Shown piece after piece: positions 1 through 6,597 of a stretch of DNA of 10,018 nucleotides. Positions within the stretch are counted from its first letter, which is position 1. Each line of letters begins with the position of its first letter. Below the pieces are notes generated by a model. That model searched no databases. It was not told the DNA's origin and worked only from the letters and a program-made list of their open reading frames with translations. The position numbers and the translations under genes were made by a program. Source of the stretch: QHWK01 sp035315685 (GTDB lineage: Bacteria > Acidobacteriota > Vicinamibacteria > Vicinamibacterales > CAVVIG01); assembly GCA_035315685.1 (NCBI GenBank), contig DATFXR010000133.1:1-10018 (forward strand). The letters run 5' to 3'.

Positions 1-129
1 CGCGGGTGGCCGCGAACGGGGCCGCCCCGCCGGGCGCGGAGCCGTGGGCCGTGACAAGTGCTCTTCTGGCGAGCACCCGGTGGGGCTGTTCGCGGACAGG
101 ACCCGCCTCGAGCTAATTTTGCAACGCAC
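1..129. other. Unassigned GC-rich edge region with several possible hairpins
   Basis: I recognise no gene here. Three forward frames are open for part of it, but none gives a recognisable protein tail. The sequence can fold as a multibranch structure: GCGGGT (2-7) is complementary to ACCCGC (101-106), enclosing CGGGG/CCCCG (17-21 with 25-29), GTGCTC/GAGCAC (58-63 with 71-76) and CTGT/ACAG (86-89 with 96-99). A short T run follows at 117-120. It could be the 3' part of a structured RNA whose start lies outside the window, or chance pairing in GC-rich DNA. Confidence 0.25.
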
Positions 130-180
130 TCTAAGGTTCTAAAGTTCTAAGGTTCCAAAGTTCTAGAACCCTAGAACCTT
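130..180. repeat. Octamer repeat array with inverted arm
   Basis: Six consecutive 8-bp units: TCTAAGGT (130), TCTAAAGT (138), TCTAAGGT (146), TCCAAAGT (154), TCTAGAAC (162), CCTAGAAC (170), then CTT. The first four are forward variants and the last two are their reverse-complement type, so AAGGTTCTA (133-141) is an exact inverted match to TAGAACCTT (172-180). The array supplies the stop codon and the last two or three codons of the minus-strand gene that ends at 171. Its build matches the heptamer arrays at 1994-2123, 6361-6429 and 8058-8132. Confidence 0.8.
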
Positions 181-674
181 GCGAATTCGTATCGTGTTGC
201 GTCCTTGAAGCGCTTCTCGTACATGGCGAACGCGACGCTCGGGCGCACTTCGAAGATCGGGCCCATCTCCGGATCGAGCTTCCACGGCTTGTACTTCTTG
301 TGATACACGGGCGCGAGGCGCTCGATGACGGCAGTGTCGGACACGATCGCGGCCGTGCCCTCGACAATCACGACTTCCGCCGTCTTCTCGGTGCAGACGA
401 CGCACGACGGGTTGGCGGCGAGATTGCGCGCTTTGCGCGACCGGTTGCCGGTGCTGAAGTAGAAGCGGTTGTCGACCCAGATGCCCCACAGCGGCATCGC
501 GTGCGGCGTCGAGTCGGGGCGGACCGTCATCAGCAGGTAGTTGTGCGATTTCTCGAGGCGCTGGTGCGCCCACTCCCACGACAGCAATCCCTTCTTGCCC
601 GTGGGGAGGCCGTATCCCGGCATGTGCGGACGCGTCGATTTCGGTGTCGCGCGCTTCGCGCGTGTCGTGGGCAT
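171..674 (-). CDS. PNPOx-like FMN/F420-binding split-barrel family protein
   Basis: A 167-residue cytoplasmic protein of the pyridoxamine 5'-phosphate oxidase-like split-barrel superfamily. These proteins bind FMN, F420 or heme; the substrate here is unknown. After a basic N-terminal tail (about 1-17), the typical pattern follows: a strand with 'TVRPDSTPHAMPLWGIWVD' (50-68), then 'FYFSTGNRSRKARNLAANP' (71-89), the cofactor phosphate-binding segment with Ser79, Arg80, Lys81 and Asn84, and then the strand pairs 'CVVCTE' and 'AEVVIVEGTA'. Length suits the small single-domain members. The start is 9 bp after the stop of the barrel gene upstream on the same strand, so the two probably form an operon. 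The last residues (ARF) and the TAG stop fall inside the octamer repeat, suggesting the original C-terminus was altered by the repeat. It could be a reductase/oxidase or a non-catalytic cofactor binder. Confidence 0.8.
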   Translation of the reverse strand: MPTTRAKRATPKSTRPHMPGYGLPTGKKGLLSWEWAHQRLEKSHNYLLMTVRPDSTPHAMPLWGIWVDNRFYFSTGNRSRKARNLAANPSCVVCTEKTAEVVIVEGTAAIVSDTAVIERLAPVYHKKYKPWKLDPEMGPIFEVRPSVAFAMYEKRFKDATRYEFARF

Positions 675-683
675 GGCGGGAAA

Positions 684-1337
684 TCAGAACCTCCACTGCG
701 CGCCAATGCCGGCGCGGTAGATCCTCGACGACACGCCGCGTTCGACCACGCCGTCCGGGAGGCGATCATCGTCGTGCAGTTGATGAAAACGGCCGACTGC
801 GAGGAGCGCGAGATGATCGGAGATATTGAACGTGACGTCCGCGCCGAGGGTGAAGGCGAACACGAAATCGGACACGGTCTCGGAAAACGGTGTGCGTGAG
901 GCCGGCGGCAGGAGCGACGCGGTGGTTCCCTCGCGGAAGGTGTGGCGATATGCGCCGCCGGCCCCCCCGACGGCTGCCAGGCGCACGCCTCCACCGATCC
1001 CCGCGCCGAGTTTCGCGGTCCCGCTGAAGACGGTGTCGCGGTGGTGGCTGACGAACGCGTTCGTGGCGCCGCTGGCCCGCTGGCTCTGATCGCCGCTGAT
1101 CGCGCCTGCGGTACTCACCTCGCCTCCGATCGTGAAGTGGCGCGTCCAGTCGTGGTCGATCGTCGCGATCACCCCGACGGCGGTACCGCCGAAGCCGCGG
1201 CCGAGGTAGGGCAGGTCGCTGTCGCCGGAAGCCTGGCTGGAGATGCCAGCAGTGCCGCCGACCTTCGTTTGAGCGCCGGCGGCGCCGGCAACCACCAGCA
1301 CCATCGTCATCGCGAGCAGCGGAGGCACGAGGCGCAT
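684..1337 (-). CDS. Exported outer-membrane beta-barrel-like protein
   Basis: A 217-residue protein with a clear signal peptide: an Arg at position 2, a hydrophobic core at about 4-19 and an AGA-like cleavage site just before Gln-Thr at 23-24. The mature part alternates short polar turns and beta-strand-like segments rich in Gly, Thr, Phe and Val, and ends in Gln-Trp-Arg-Phe, a C-terminal aromatic as used by barrel-assembly substrates. This points to a small (8-10 strand) outer-membrane barrel like OmpW/OmpX-type or DUF-class 'porin family' proteins; I cannot name the family or a ligand. It is the first gene of a probable two-gene minus-strand unit with the split-barrel gene 9 bp downstream, and is divergent from the DinB-like gene across 89 bp. 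No convincing Shine-Dalgarno motif is seen upstream of the ATG; an in-frame ATG at codon 10 would shorten the signal peptide too much. Confidence 0.7.
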   Translation of the reverse strand: MRLVPPLLAMTMVLVVAGAAGAQTKVGGTAGISSQASGDSDLPYLGRGFGGTAVGVIATIDHDWTRHFTIGGEVSTAGAISGDQSQRASGATNAFVSHHRDTVFSGTAKLGAGIGGGVRLAAVGGAGGAYRHTFREGTTASLLPPASRTPFSETVSDFVFAFTLGADVTFNISDHLALLAVGRFHQLHDDDRLPDGVVERGVSSRIYRAGIGAQWRF

Positions 1338-1426
1338 TCACGCAGGATAACAGGCCCCGCAAGAGGAGGAGGTCCGCGAAACGGTGATAGAGTGATCGGC
1401 CGCAGTTCTCATAGGAGGAGCACCTG
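1338..1426. promoter_or_regulatory. Divergent intergenic region; Shine-Dalgarno for the plus-strand gene
   Basis: This 89-bp gap must hold the start signals of both divergent genes. AGGAGG at 1413-1418 is a strong ribosome binding site 8 bp before the ATG at 1427 and fixes that start. I see no good -35/-10 pair on either strand. Confidence 0.55.
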
Positions 1427-1999
1427 ATGACGCGCGTGATGTATGTCGTGTCGGCCGTGACCCTGCTCGCCGTGTCGGCGCTCTCGGCGCAGATGCCGCA
1501 GGGACAGAAAATCGGGCTCGGGACCACTCTGCAGCGAGGCTATGCCGGATTCAAACGCAACTTCCAGGCCGCCGCCGAGAAAATGCCGGAAAGCGACTAC
1601 GGCTTCAAGCCCGGTTCGACGCCGGAGGCGCGTACGTTCGCACAGGTGATCAGCCACATCGCGCAGGCGCAGTTCGGACAGTGCGCCGGGATGAAGGGCA
1701 CGCCGAACCCGATGCAGGGCAAGAACCTCGAGCAGGAGTTGAAGACGAAGGCCGACGTGACCAAGGCGCTCGCCGACTCGTTCGCGCTCTGCGACGATCT
1801 CTTCGCGCAGGTCACCGACGCGAACGCGACCGAGATGGTGAAGGTGGGACAGAACGAGATGACCCGCGCCGGCGCGCTGATCGGCGTCGTCGTGCACGGG
1901 AACGAGATGTACGGCACCGCCGCCGTCTACCTGCGCTCGAAGAACCTCGTCCCGCCGTCGACCGAAGCGCAGGGCATGCGAGGACGCGGGAACAATTAA
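1427..1999 (+). CDS. Exported DinB-fold (DinB_2-like) protein
   Basis: A 190-residue protein with a signal peptide (hydrophobic 4-19, cleavage probably after Ser-Ala at 20-21) followed by a four-helix DinB/YfiT-like domain. Landmarks are the N-terminal 'QRGYAGFKRNF' helix, 'ISHIAQAQF' (75-83) with the first metal-type His77, and 'VVHGNEMYG' (155-163) with His157, followed by 'YLRSKNLVPPST'. DinB-like proteins are mostly putative metal-dependent enzymes, and some are thiol transferases; the family name does not imply a DNA-damage role. In the relatives I know, the last motif reads H-x-x-E-H-Y-G; here the final His is Met161, so the usual three-His metal site is incomplete. Two or three Cys (86, 122) are present. 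The start is set by AGGAGG 8 bp upstream. The gene ends in a heptamer repeat that supplies its TAA and converges with the next gene across a hairpin. Export suggests a periplasmic role. Confidence 0.82.
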   Translation: MTRVMYVVSAVTLLAVSALSAQMPQGQKIGLGTTLQRGYAGFKRNFQAAAEKMPESDYGFKPGSTPEARTFAQVISHIAQAQFGQCAGMKGTPNPMQGKNLEQELKTKADVTKALADSFALCDDLFAQVTDANATEMVKVGQNEMTRAGALIGVVVHGNEMYGTAAVYLRSKNLVPPSTEAQGMRGRGNN

Positions 2000-2026
2000 G
2001 AATTAAGAAGTAAGAATTAAGAATTC
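1994..2026. repeat. AT-rich heptamer array, left arm
   Basis: Four 7-bp units: AATTAAG at 1994, 2001 and 2015 and AAGTAAG at 2008, then a partial AATTC. The first two units (1994-2007) are an exact 14-bp inverted match to 2096-2109. The stop codon TAA of the exported DinB-like gene (1997-1999) lies within the first unit. Confidence 0.85.
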
Positions 2027-2031
2027 ATCGC

Positions 2032-2052
2032 GCGGGCCGCTTTGCGGCCCGC
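2032..2052. terminator. Hairpin between convergent genes, probable bidirectional terminator
   Basis: GCGGGCCGC (2032-2040), loop TTT, GCGGCCCGC (2044-2052): a perfect 9-bp GC stem. On the plus strand it is followed by the weak T-containing stretch CTTTACTT rather than a long T run. On the minus strand it is followed within a few bases by the AT-rich repeat. It sits between two convergent stop codons, so termination from both sides is the natural reading. Confidence 0.65.
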
Positions 2053-2095
2053 CTTTACTTGAGGGCTGCCGAGGCGTGACGGCGTGATGCGAACT

Positions 2096-2123
2096 CTTAA
2101 TTCTTAATTCCAAATTCTCAATT
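2096..2123. repeat. AT-rich heptamer array, right (inverted) arm
   Basis: Four 7-bp units in the opposite orientation to 1994-2026: CTTAATT (2096), CTTAATT (2103), CCAAATT (2110) and CTCAATT (2117). With the left arm they frame the hairpin at 2032-2052 almost symmetrically. The array ends 8 bp before the stop codon of the minus-strand phosphoribosyltransferase gene. Confidence 0.8.
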
Positions 2124-2131
2124 GCTCGCTT

Positions 2132-3223
2132 TTACTCCACACGTTCCAGCCTCGGATTGGGGCGATATCCGCGTCCCTGCTTTGCCACCCTCCTCGCATC
2201 CACCATCACCACGTCGGCGGTGAAATCGAAGCGCCCGCCGAACAGTGACGATCCGACGCCGTAGGCGTCGACCGGCACCTGGTCACGCTCGAAGCGGGTG
2301 ATTTTCTCGGCGTCGAAACCGCCGGAGACGGTGATCTTCACGTCGTGAAAGTTCTCCGCGTCGAGCGCCGCGCGGACGAGACGGACGAGCTGCGGGTTGA
2401 CGCCGCGCGGGTCGAAGTCGCTCATGTACGGCACGATCGAAAGGTCGACCATCAACTCGGACGTGTCGAGCCGTACGCCGTGCAGGCGTGATCCGAGCGC
2501 CCGCGCCACGGCGAGCGACGTGCCGACGCAGTCGTTCTCGAAGTCGACCAGCGTGATCACTTTCACGTCGGCGGGGATGATATCGGCGAAGGCTCGCGTC
2601 GCAGCGACGGTGTCACCGCCGAAGGCGGCGATGAGCGCATGCGGCACAGTGCCCAGCCCTTCGGCGCCCCACCACGAGGCCTGCGCGTCGGTGGAGACGC
2701 CGATTGCGCCGGCGATATGCGCGGCGTAGCCGTCGCCGGTCTGCACGAGCCAGTGATCGAAGCGCGCGGGGAAGAACAGCACCGGCTTCGGCCACGCCGC
2801 CTCGACGACGCGACGGGTGTTGGTGGCGACACGCGTGCGGCGCGCGAGGACGCCGAGATACACCGTCTCGAGGTGCGCGAACGCGGCATACGGCCCGGCG
2901 ATCAGCATCACCGTCTCGCGCGGCGCGACGAAGTCGCCGTCGCGCAGCGCCAGGACGTCGAGATCGTGCCACGAGTAGCCGTCGGTCAGACAGAGTTTCA
3001 GGAACGCGATCGCTTCGTCCACACCGCCGAGACAAGCCGCCTGCTTCTGAAACACCTGCATCGTGACTCGCGGGTCGTGCCCGCTGCGGATCAACACGTC
3101 GCGCGTGCGCACGAAGTATTTGTCCGAGTAGTAGCCCTGCCGCAGGCGCTCGACCGGCAGCTGAAACCGTTCGGGCGCGACGCGCGCGGCGGGGCGGAGC
3201 GGTGGCGGGGCGGTGGTCGTCAT
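2132..3223 (-). CDS. pncB: Nicotinate phosphoribosyltransferase, short archaeal-like type
   Basis: A 363-residue cytosolic enzyme expected to join nicotinate to PRPP, giving nicotinate mononucleotide in NAD salvage (Preiss-Handler pathway), usually with ATP hydrolysis. Sequence marks are 'YYSDKYFVRT' (31-40) near the N-terminus, 'HLETVYLGVLARRT' (117-130), 'GTVPHALI' (191-198) with His195 at the place of the phosphorylatable histidine of the family, 'LVDFENDC' (225-232), 'VRLDTSE' (250-256), 'VSGGF' (299-303) and the phosphate-binding 'GVGSSLFGG' (322-330). The length fits the short Thermoplasma-type enzymes, which resemble quinolinate phosphoribosyltransferase in fold and are often annotated as such. 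No other NAD gene is adjacent. The first ~17 residues are Pro/Ala/Arg-rich, no Shine-Dalgarno is visible, and the true start could be a few codons later. It is divergent from padR (64 bp) and convergent with the DinB-like gene. Confidence 0.85.
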   Translation of the reverse strand: MTTTAPPPLRPAARVAPERFQLPVERLRQGYYSDKYFVRTRDVLIRSGHDPRVTMQVFQKQAACLGGVDEAIAFLKLCLTDGYSWHDLDVLALRDGDFVAPRETVMLIAGPYAAFAHLETVYLGVLARRTRVATNTRRVVEAAWPKPVLFFPARFDHWLVQTGDGYAAHIAGAIGVSTDAQASWWGAEGLGTVPHALIAAFGGDTVAATRAFADIIPADVKVITLVDFENDCVGTSLAVARALGSRLHGVRLDTSELMVDLSIVPYMSDFDPRGVNPQLVRLVRAALDAENFHDVKITVSGGFDAEKITRFERDQVPVDAYGVGSSLFGGRFDFTADVVMVDARRVAKQGRGYRPNPRLERVE

Positions 3224-3287
3224 CGTAGGCTCGCTGGTCTGGAGGTGCTTGATTTTGTTTTGCTTACTATGTCAGCATTTACACGCC
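3224..3287. promoter_or_regulatory. Divergent pncB/padR promoter region with candidate PadR operator
   Basis: A short AT-richer island between two divergent starts. ATGT (3269-3272) and ACAC (3281-3284) are 8 bp apart, one mismatch from the ATGT-N8-ACAT dyad known for Bacillus PadR. TACTAT (3265-3270) could be a -10 element, but I see no well-spaced -35. The padR ATG at 3288 has no Shine-Dalgarno, so its mRNA may be leaderless or weakly translated. Confidence 0.35.
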
Positions 3288-3620
3288 ATGCCGGTTCCAG
3301 AGGTCTCGATTCTCGGCGAATTCGAGCAGGTCGTGCTGCTGGCGATTCTCCGGCTCGGCTCCGATGCCTACGCGGTGTCGATTCGAGACGAGATTCTCGA
3401 GTGCACCGGCCGCGACGTCGCGCGCGGATCGATCTACATCACCCTCGATCGCCTGGAGACGAAAGGATATCTGCGGTCGCGGCTCGCCGATCCCACGCCG
3501 GAGCGCGGCGGCCGGGCGAAGCGTTATTACGCACTGCGGCCGAAGGCGGTCGAGGCGCTGAAAGAGAGCCGGCGCGCGCTCGTCGCGCTGTGGCGCGGGC
3601 TCGACGGCGTGCTCGCGTGA
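3288..3620 (+). CDS. PadR-family transcriptional regulator
   Basis: A 110-residue winged-helix repressor of the PadR type, short form with a single C-terminal dimerisation helix. 'LGEFEQVVLLAILRLG' (9-24) is the first helix; 'DAYAVSIRDEIL' follows; 'ARGSIYITLDRLETKGYLRS' (45-64) is the helix-turn-helix with the recognition helix; 'ERGGRAKRYYAL' (72-83) is the wing; and the rest is the coiled-coil-like last helix. The ATG at 3288 is preferred because the domain begins right after it; the upstream in-frame extension to 3213 would encode a Cys/Leu-rich peptide overlapping the divergent gene. The stop overlaps the next start (GTGA), a tight translational coupling typical of PadR-permease pairs in Acidobacteriota. 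It probably represses itself and the permease and responds to an unknown small molecule. Confidence 0.9.
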   Translation: MPVPEVSILGEFEQVVLLAILRLGSDAYAVSIRDEILECTGRDVARGSIYITLDRLETKGYLRSRLADPTPERGGRAKRYYALRPKAVEALKESRRALVALWRGLDGVLA

Positions 3621-6316
3621 CCGGCCGGCTGCCGCGCGGCGTCGACCTGCTGCTGCGCCGGCTCCTGCCCGGCGATCTTGCGGACCCGATCGCGGGCGAT
3701 CTGCTCGAGGAGTATCTCGTGGCGCGTGACCGACGTGGCGATCTGCGGGCGACGGCGTGGGTGTGGGCGGAGGCGCTCAGGCTGGCGGCCCTGTTCCGGT
3801 GGGAGCGCGTCGCCTGTGGCCGGGGTGTCCCGCCGATTGCCGAGGAGTTGAGAGCCGTAACCGGTTTCTCGGACGACCTTCGCCGCGACGTGATGTTCAG
3901 CGCGCGCATGCTCCGACGCCAACCCGGATTCACCCTCGTTGCGCTGGTCGCGCTCGCACTCGGCATTGGCGCGAATACCGCCGTCTTCAGCGTCGTCGAC
4001 GCCGTGCTGTGGCGGCCGCTGCCGTTTCCCGACGCTGGCCGGGCGATGCAGCTCGCGGAACAGCGCCCGCGCGAGAGCCGCTGGTTCGGTCCCGTCGCGC
4101 CGGCCGACTTCTTCGACTGGCAGCGCGATACGCGTTCGTTCGCATCGCTGGCCGCCTGGTCCTTTTCGTCACCGTCGGGCGCGTACAACCTGACGGGCGC
4201 GGGCGAGCCCGAGCGCATTCAGCCGCTGAAGGCGTCGCCGTCGTTTCTCGCCGTGCTCGGCCTGCGGCCTGCGCTCGGTCGCGACTTCCGGCCCGAGGAA
4301 GAGATCGTCGGACGCCATCGCGTCGTCTTGCTGAGCGACGGCTTCTGGCGGCGCCGGTTCGGCGGCGATCGCGCGGTGCTCGGGCGGACGGTCGCATTCG
4401 ACGGCCACCCGTTTGAGATCGTCGGCGTGCTGCCCGCGGCGTTCTGGTGGCCGACGCATCCGGACGTCGTGGTGCCGCTGGCGCTCAGCGGCGAGGACAA
4501 GGCGCTGCGCGGCGCCCACTTCCTCAACGTCGTCGGGCGGCTGCGTGATGGCGTGTCGCCGGCGCAGGCACGCGACGATCTCGGGCTGATTGGCGCCCGC
4601 CTCGCGCAGCGCTATCCTGCCGAGAACGCGAACCACGCGCCCAACCTGCGTCCGCTGCGCGAGGCGCTGGTGGGCGACGTGCGGCAAGCGCTGCTCGTCC
4701 TGCTCGGAGCGGTCGCCTTCGTGATGCTGATCGCCTGCGCGAATGTCGCGACGCTGTTGCTGGCGCGCGCGGCGAGTCGCCGGCAGGAGCTGTCGGTGCG
4801 GCGCGCCGTCGGCGCGAGCCGGCGCCGGATCGCGCAGCAGATGCTCACCGAGAGCGTCGTTGTCGCGTTCCTCGGCGGGGCGGCCGGCGTGCTCGTCGCG
4901 GCCGGGGCGCTCGCGGCGTTTCGCCGCATCGCGCCGGTGCAGTTCGCCGGGCTGCCGGGCGTCGAGCGGGCGGGCATCGACGTACGCGTGCTGCTGGCAG
5001 CGGTGCTGTTCTCGGCAATCACGGCGGCGATTTTCGGCATCGCGCCGGCGCTGATCTCGTCCGACGCGGGGCTCGGCGCGGCGCTCGCCGACGCGACGCG
5101 GAGCTCCAGCGCCGGAGTGCGCGCCCAACGTCTGCGCTCCGCCCTCGTCGTCATCGAGCTGGCGCTGTCGATCGTGTTGCTGGTCGGCGCCGCGCTGCTG
5201 ATCGTGAGCTTCAGGAACGTGCTCAGCGTCTCGCCCGGGTTTCAACCGTCGCAGCTCGTGATCGCGCGCATCTCGCTGCCGGCAGCGCGGTACGGCGAGC
5301 ACGGCCGCGTCGTCGCGTTCTTCGACGCGCTCTACGACCGGCTGCGCGGCGCCGCCGGCGTCGAGCACGTGGCGGCGACGACGTCGCTGCCGTTCGACGG
5401 TCTGGATTCACGCCTCGACTTGCGGATCGAGAACCGCGACGACGAATTCCCGTTCCCGATCCGCGCCGACCCGCGACTGGTCTCGACCGACTATTTTCGG
5501 ACAATGGGGATTCCGCTGATCCGCGGCCGTATCTTCTCGGATCGCGACGCCGAGTCGTCGCCGAACGTCGTCGTCGTCAACGAGGCGGCGGCGCGCCGCT
5601 ACTGGGCCGGCCGGGATCCGATCGGACGCCGCATCAGCCTCGGCGCCCGGAACGACTGGCGTCAGATCGTCGGCATCGTCGGCGACACGCGTCACGAGGG
5701 CCTCGACGCCGATGCCGAGCCTGCGGCCTTCCTGCCGCAGCAGCAGCGGTTCACGAGCCTCGGCGCCGGTTTCGAACGGACGGTGACGCTGATCCTGCGC
5801 ACCGACCGCGATTCGGCGACCGTGACGCCGGCGCTGCGTGCGGCGGTCGCGAGCGTCGATGCCGAACTGCCCGTGGGACTGCTGCGGCCGATGGACGATG
5901 TCATCGGCGAATCGGTCGCGCCGCGCCGGCTCAACTTCCTTCTCGTCTCGGCGTTCGCGGCGATCGCGATGGGGTTGACGGCAACGGGGCTCTACGGCGT
6001 AATGGCCTACCTCGTAGCGCAGCGGACGCGCGAGATCGGCGTGCGCATGGCGCTCGGCGCGTCGCGGCCGGCGGTGCTCTTGATGATGCTGCGTGAGGCC
6101 GGAGCGATGACGGCGACCGGAATTGCCGTCGGTCTGGCAGGGGCCCGGGCGCTGTCCCGCTTTCTCGCGACGCTGCTCTTTGGCGTGAGCGCGACCGAGC
6201 CCATGATTTACGTGGCGGTCGCCCTCCTGCTCGCCGCGGTCGCGCTCGTCGCGGTTCTCGTCCCTTCATCGCGGGCGACGCGCGTCGATCCGCTCGTCGT
6301 GTTGAGGGAGAGCTGA
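3617..6316 (+). CDS. ADOP-type MacB/FtsX-like ABC transporter permease
   Basis: An 899-residue inner-membrane permease of the acidobacterial duplicated orphan permease type. Order: an N-terminal cytoplasmic prefix domain (about 1-90, with 'LLRRLLPGDLADPIAGDLLEEYL'-like residues at 12-34); transmembrane helix 1 (about 104-130); a large MacB-like periplasmic domain (about 135-350); a first FtsX block with three helices from about 359 and the loop motif 'ELSVRRAVGASR' (391-402); another helix near 506-530 followed by a second periplasmic domain; and a second FtsX block (about 772-899) with 'REIGVRMALGAS' (805-816). MacB-family permeases transmit ATP-driven motion to the periplasm rather than forming a channel. 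No ATPase gene is adjacent, as usual for this family, so the partner is unknown. The GTG start at 3617 overlaps the padR stop and gives the full prefix domain; the frame stays open upstream only as antisense to pncB. Confidence 0.9.
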   Translation: MTGRLPRGVDLLLRRLLPGDLADPIAGDLLEEYLVARDRRGDLRATAWVWAEALRLAALFRWERVACGRGVPPIAEELRAVTGFSDDLRRDVMFSARMLRRQPGFTLVALVALALGIGANTAVFSVVDAVLWRPLPFPDAGRAMQLAEQRPRESRWFGPVAPADFFDWQRDTRSFASLAAWSFSSPSGAYNLTGAGEPERIQPLKASPSFLAVLGLRPALGRDFRPEEEIVGRHRVVLLSDGFWRRRFGGDRAVLGRTVAFDGHPFEIVGVLPAAFWWPTHPDVVVPLALSGEDKALRGAHFLNVVGRLRDGVSPAQARDDLGLIGARLAQRYPAENANHAPNLRPLREALVGDVRQALLVLLGAVAFVMLIACANVATLLLARAASRRQELSVRRAVGASRRRIAQQMLTESVVVAFLGGAAGVLVAAGALAAFRRIAPVQFAGLPGVERAGIDVRVLLAAVLFSAITAAIFGIAPALISSDAGLGAALADATRSSSAGVRAQRLRSALVVIELALSIVLLVGAALLIVSFRNVLSVSPGFQPSQLVIARISLPAARYGEHGRVVAFFDALYDRLRGAAGVEHVAATTSLPFDGLDSRLDLRIENRDDEFPFPIRADPRLVSTDYFRTMGIPLIRGRIFSDRDAESSPNVVVVNEAAARRYWAGRDPIGRRISLGARNDWRQIVGIVGDTRHEGLDADAEPAAFLPQQQRFTSLGAGFERTVTLILRTDRDSATVTPALRAAVASVDAELPVGLLRPMDDVIGESVAPRRLNFLLVSAFAAIAMGLTATGLYGVMAYLVAQRTREIGVRMALGASRPAVLLMMLREAGAMTATGIAVGLAGARALSRFLATLLFGVSATEPMIYVAVALLLAAVALVAVLVPSSRATRVDPLVVLRES

Positions 6317-6332
6317 CGCTGAACGGATCACG

Positions 6333-6350
6333 GTCCGCCTAAAGGCGGAC
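6333..6350. terminator. Hairpin after the permease gene, terminator-like
   Basis: GTCCGCC (6333-6339), loop TAAA, GGCGGAC (6344-6350): a perfect 7-bp stem 16 bp after the permease stop. No T run follows, so factor-independent termination is uncertain; it may instead protect the 3' end. The same hairpin recurs at 8030-8047. Confidence 0.5.
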
Positions 6351-6360
6351 ACTACCGGGC

Positions 6361-6429
6361 GGGGCATGGGGCTCGGGCCTCGGGGCTAGCCGTGACTCTG
6401 GATTGCAGCTAGCCCCCAGCCCCCAGCTG
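6361..6429. repeat. GC-rich heptamer array with inverted arms, copy 1
   Basis: Left arm units: GGGGCAT (6361), GGGGCTC (6368), GGGCCTC (6375), GGGGCTA (6382). After a 20-bp spacer come the inverted units CTAGCCC (6409), CCAGCCC (6416) and CCAGCTG (6423). GGGGCTAG and CTAGCCCC pair exactly. The layout is the same as that of the AT-rich array at 1994-2123 but with opposite base composition. It lies between the permease and pectate lyase genes; the remaining gap to 6583 shows only a possible -10 element. Confidence 0.75.
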
Positions 6430-6597
6430 CTGCGATGCGAGCGTACGCGGCCACGCGAGTTGAATAGGCCCACCTGGTCTTTCAGGACCGCACCGGCCGG
6501 CTGCCTGGTTCGATATTCGATTTGCGTAGAATAGCCGACGCTGTACGAACTGCATCCCGGGTCTGTGTCGGTCGTCCTTTAACGAGAGGATGGTGTC

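Larger units (their letters stand above)
6294..6444. repeat. Long direct repeat, copy 1 (left of pectate lyase gene)
   Basis: It aligns with 7991-8146. Identity is perfect over 6309-6355 versus 8006-8052 (47 bp), continues with small differences and an indel through the GC-rich heptamer array, and ends with AGCTGCTGCGATGCGAGCGT against AGCTGCTACGATGCGCGCGT. The copy starts inside the last codons of the permease gene and includes its stop. Confidence 0.85.

Noticed and set aside
80..125. Resemblance to the 3' end of bacterial RNase P RNA (GACAGGACCCG)
   Set aside because: The near-invariant ACAGAA is ACAGGA here, and the other conserved blocks expected just upstream are absent.
1994..2123. 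CRISPR array
   Set aside because: Units are only 7 bp, directly adjacent, without spacers, and appear in both orientations; no cas gene is nearby.
2639..3616. Upstream in-frame extension of the permease reading frame
   Set aside because: It runs antisense through the phosphoribosyltransferase gene and across padR, and its translation is Arg-rich with no domain. The GTG overlapping the padR stop gives the full prefix domain.
4169..5368. Long minus-strand open frame opposite the permease gene
   Set aside because: The translation is dominated by Arg, Ala, Gln and Asp, typical of an antisense shadow of a GC-rich gene; the plus strand encodes a clear FtsX/MacB permease.
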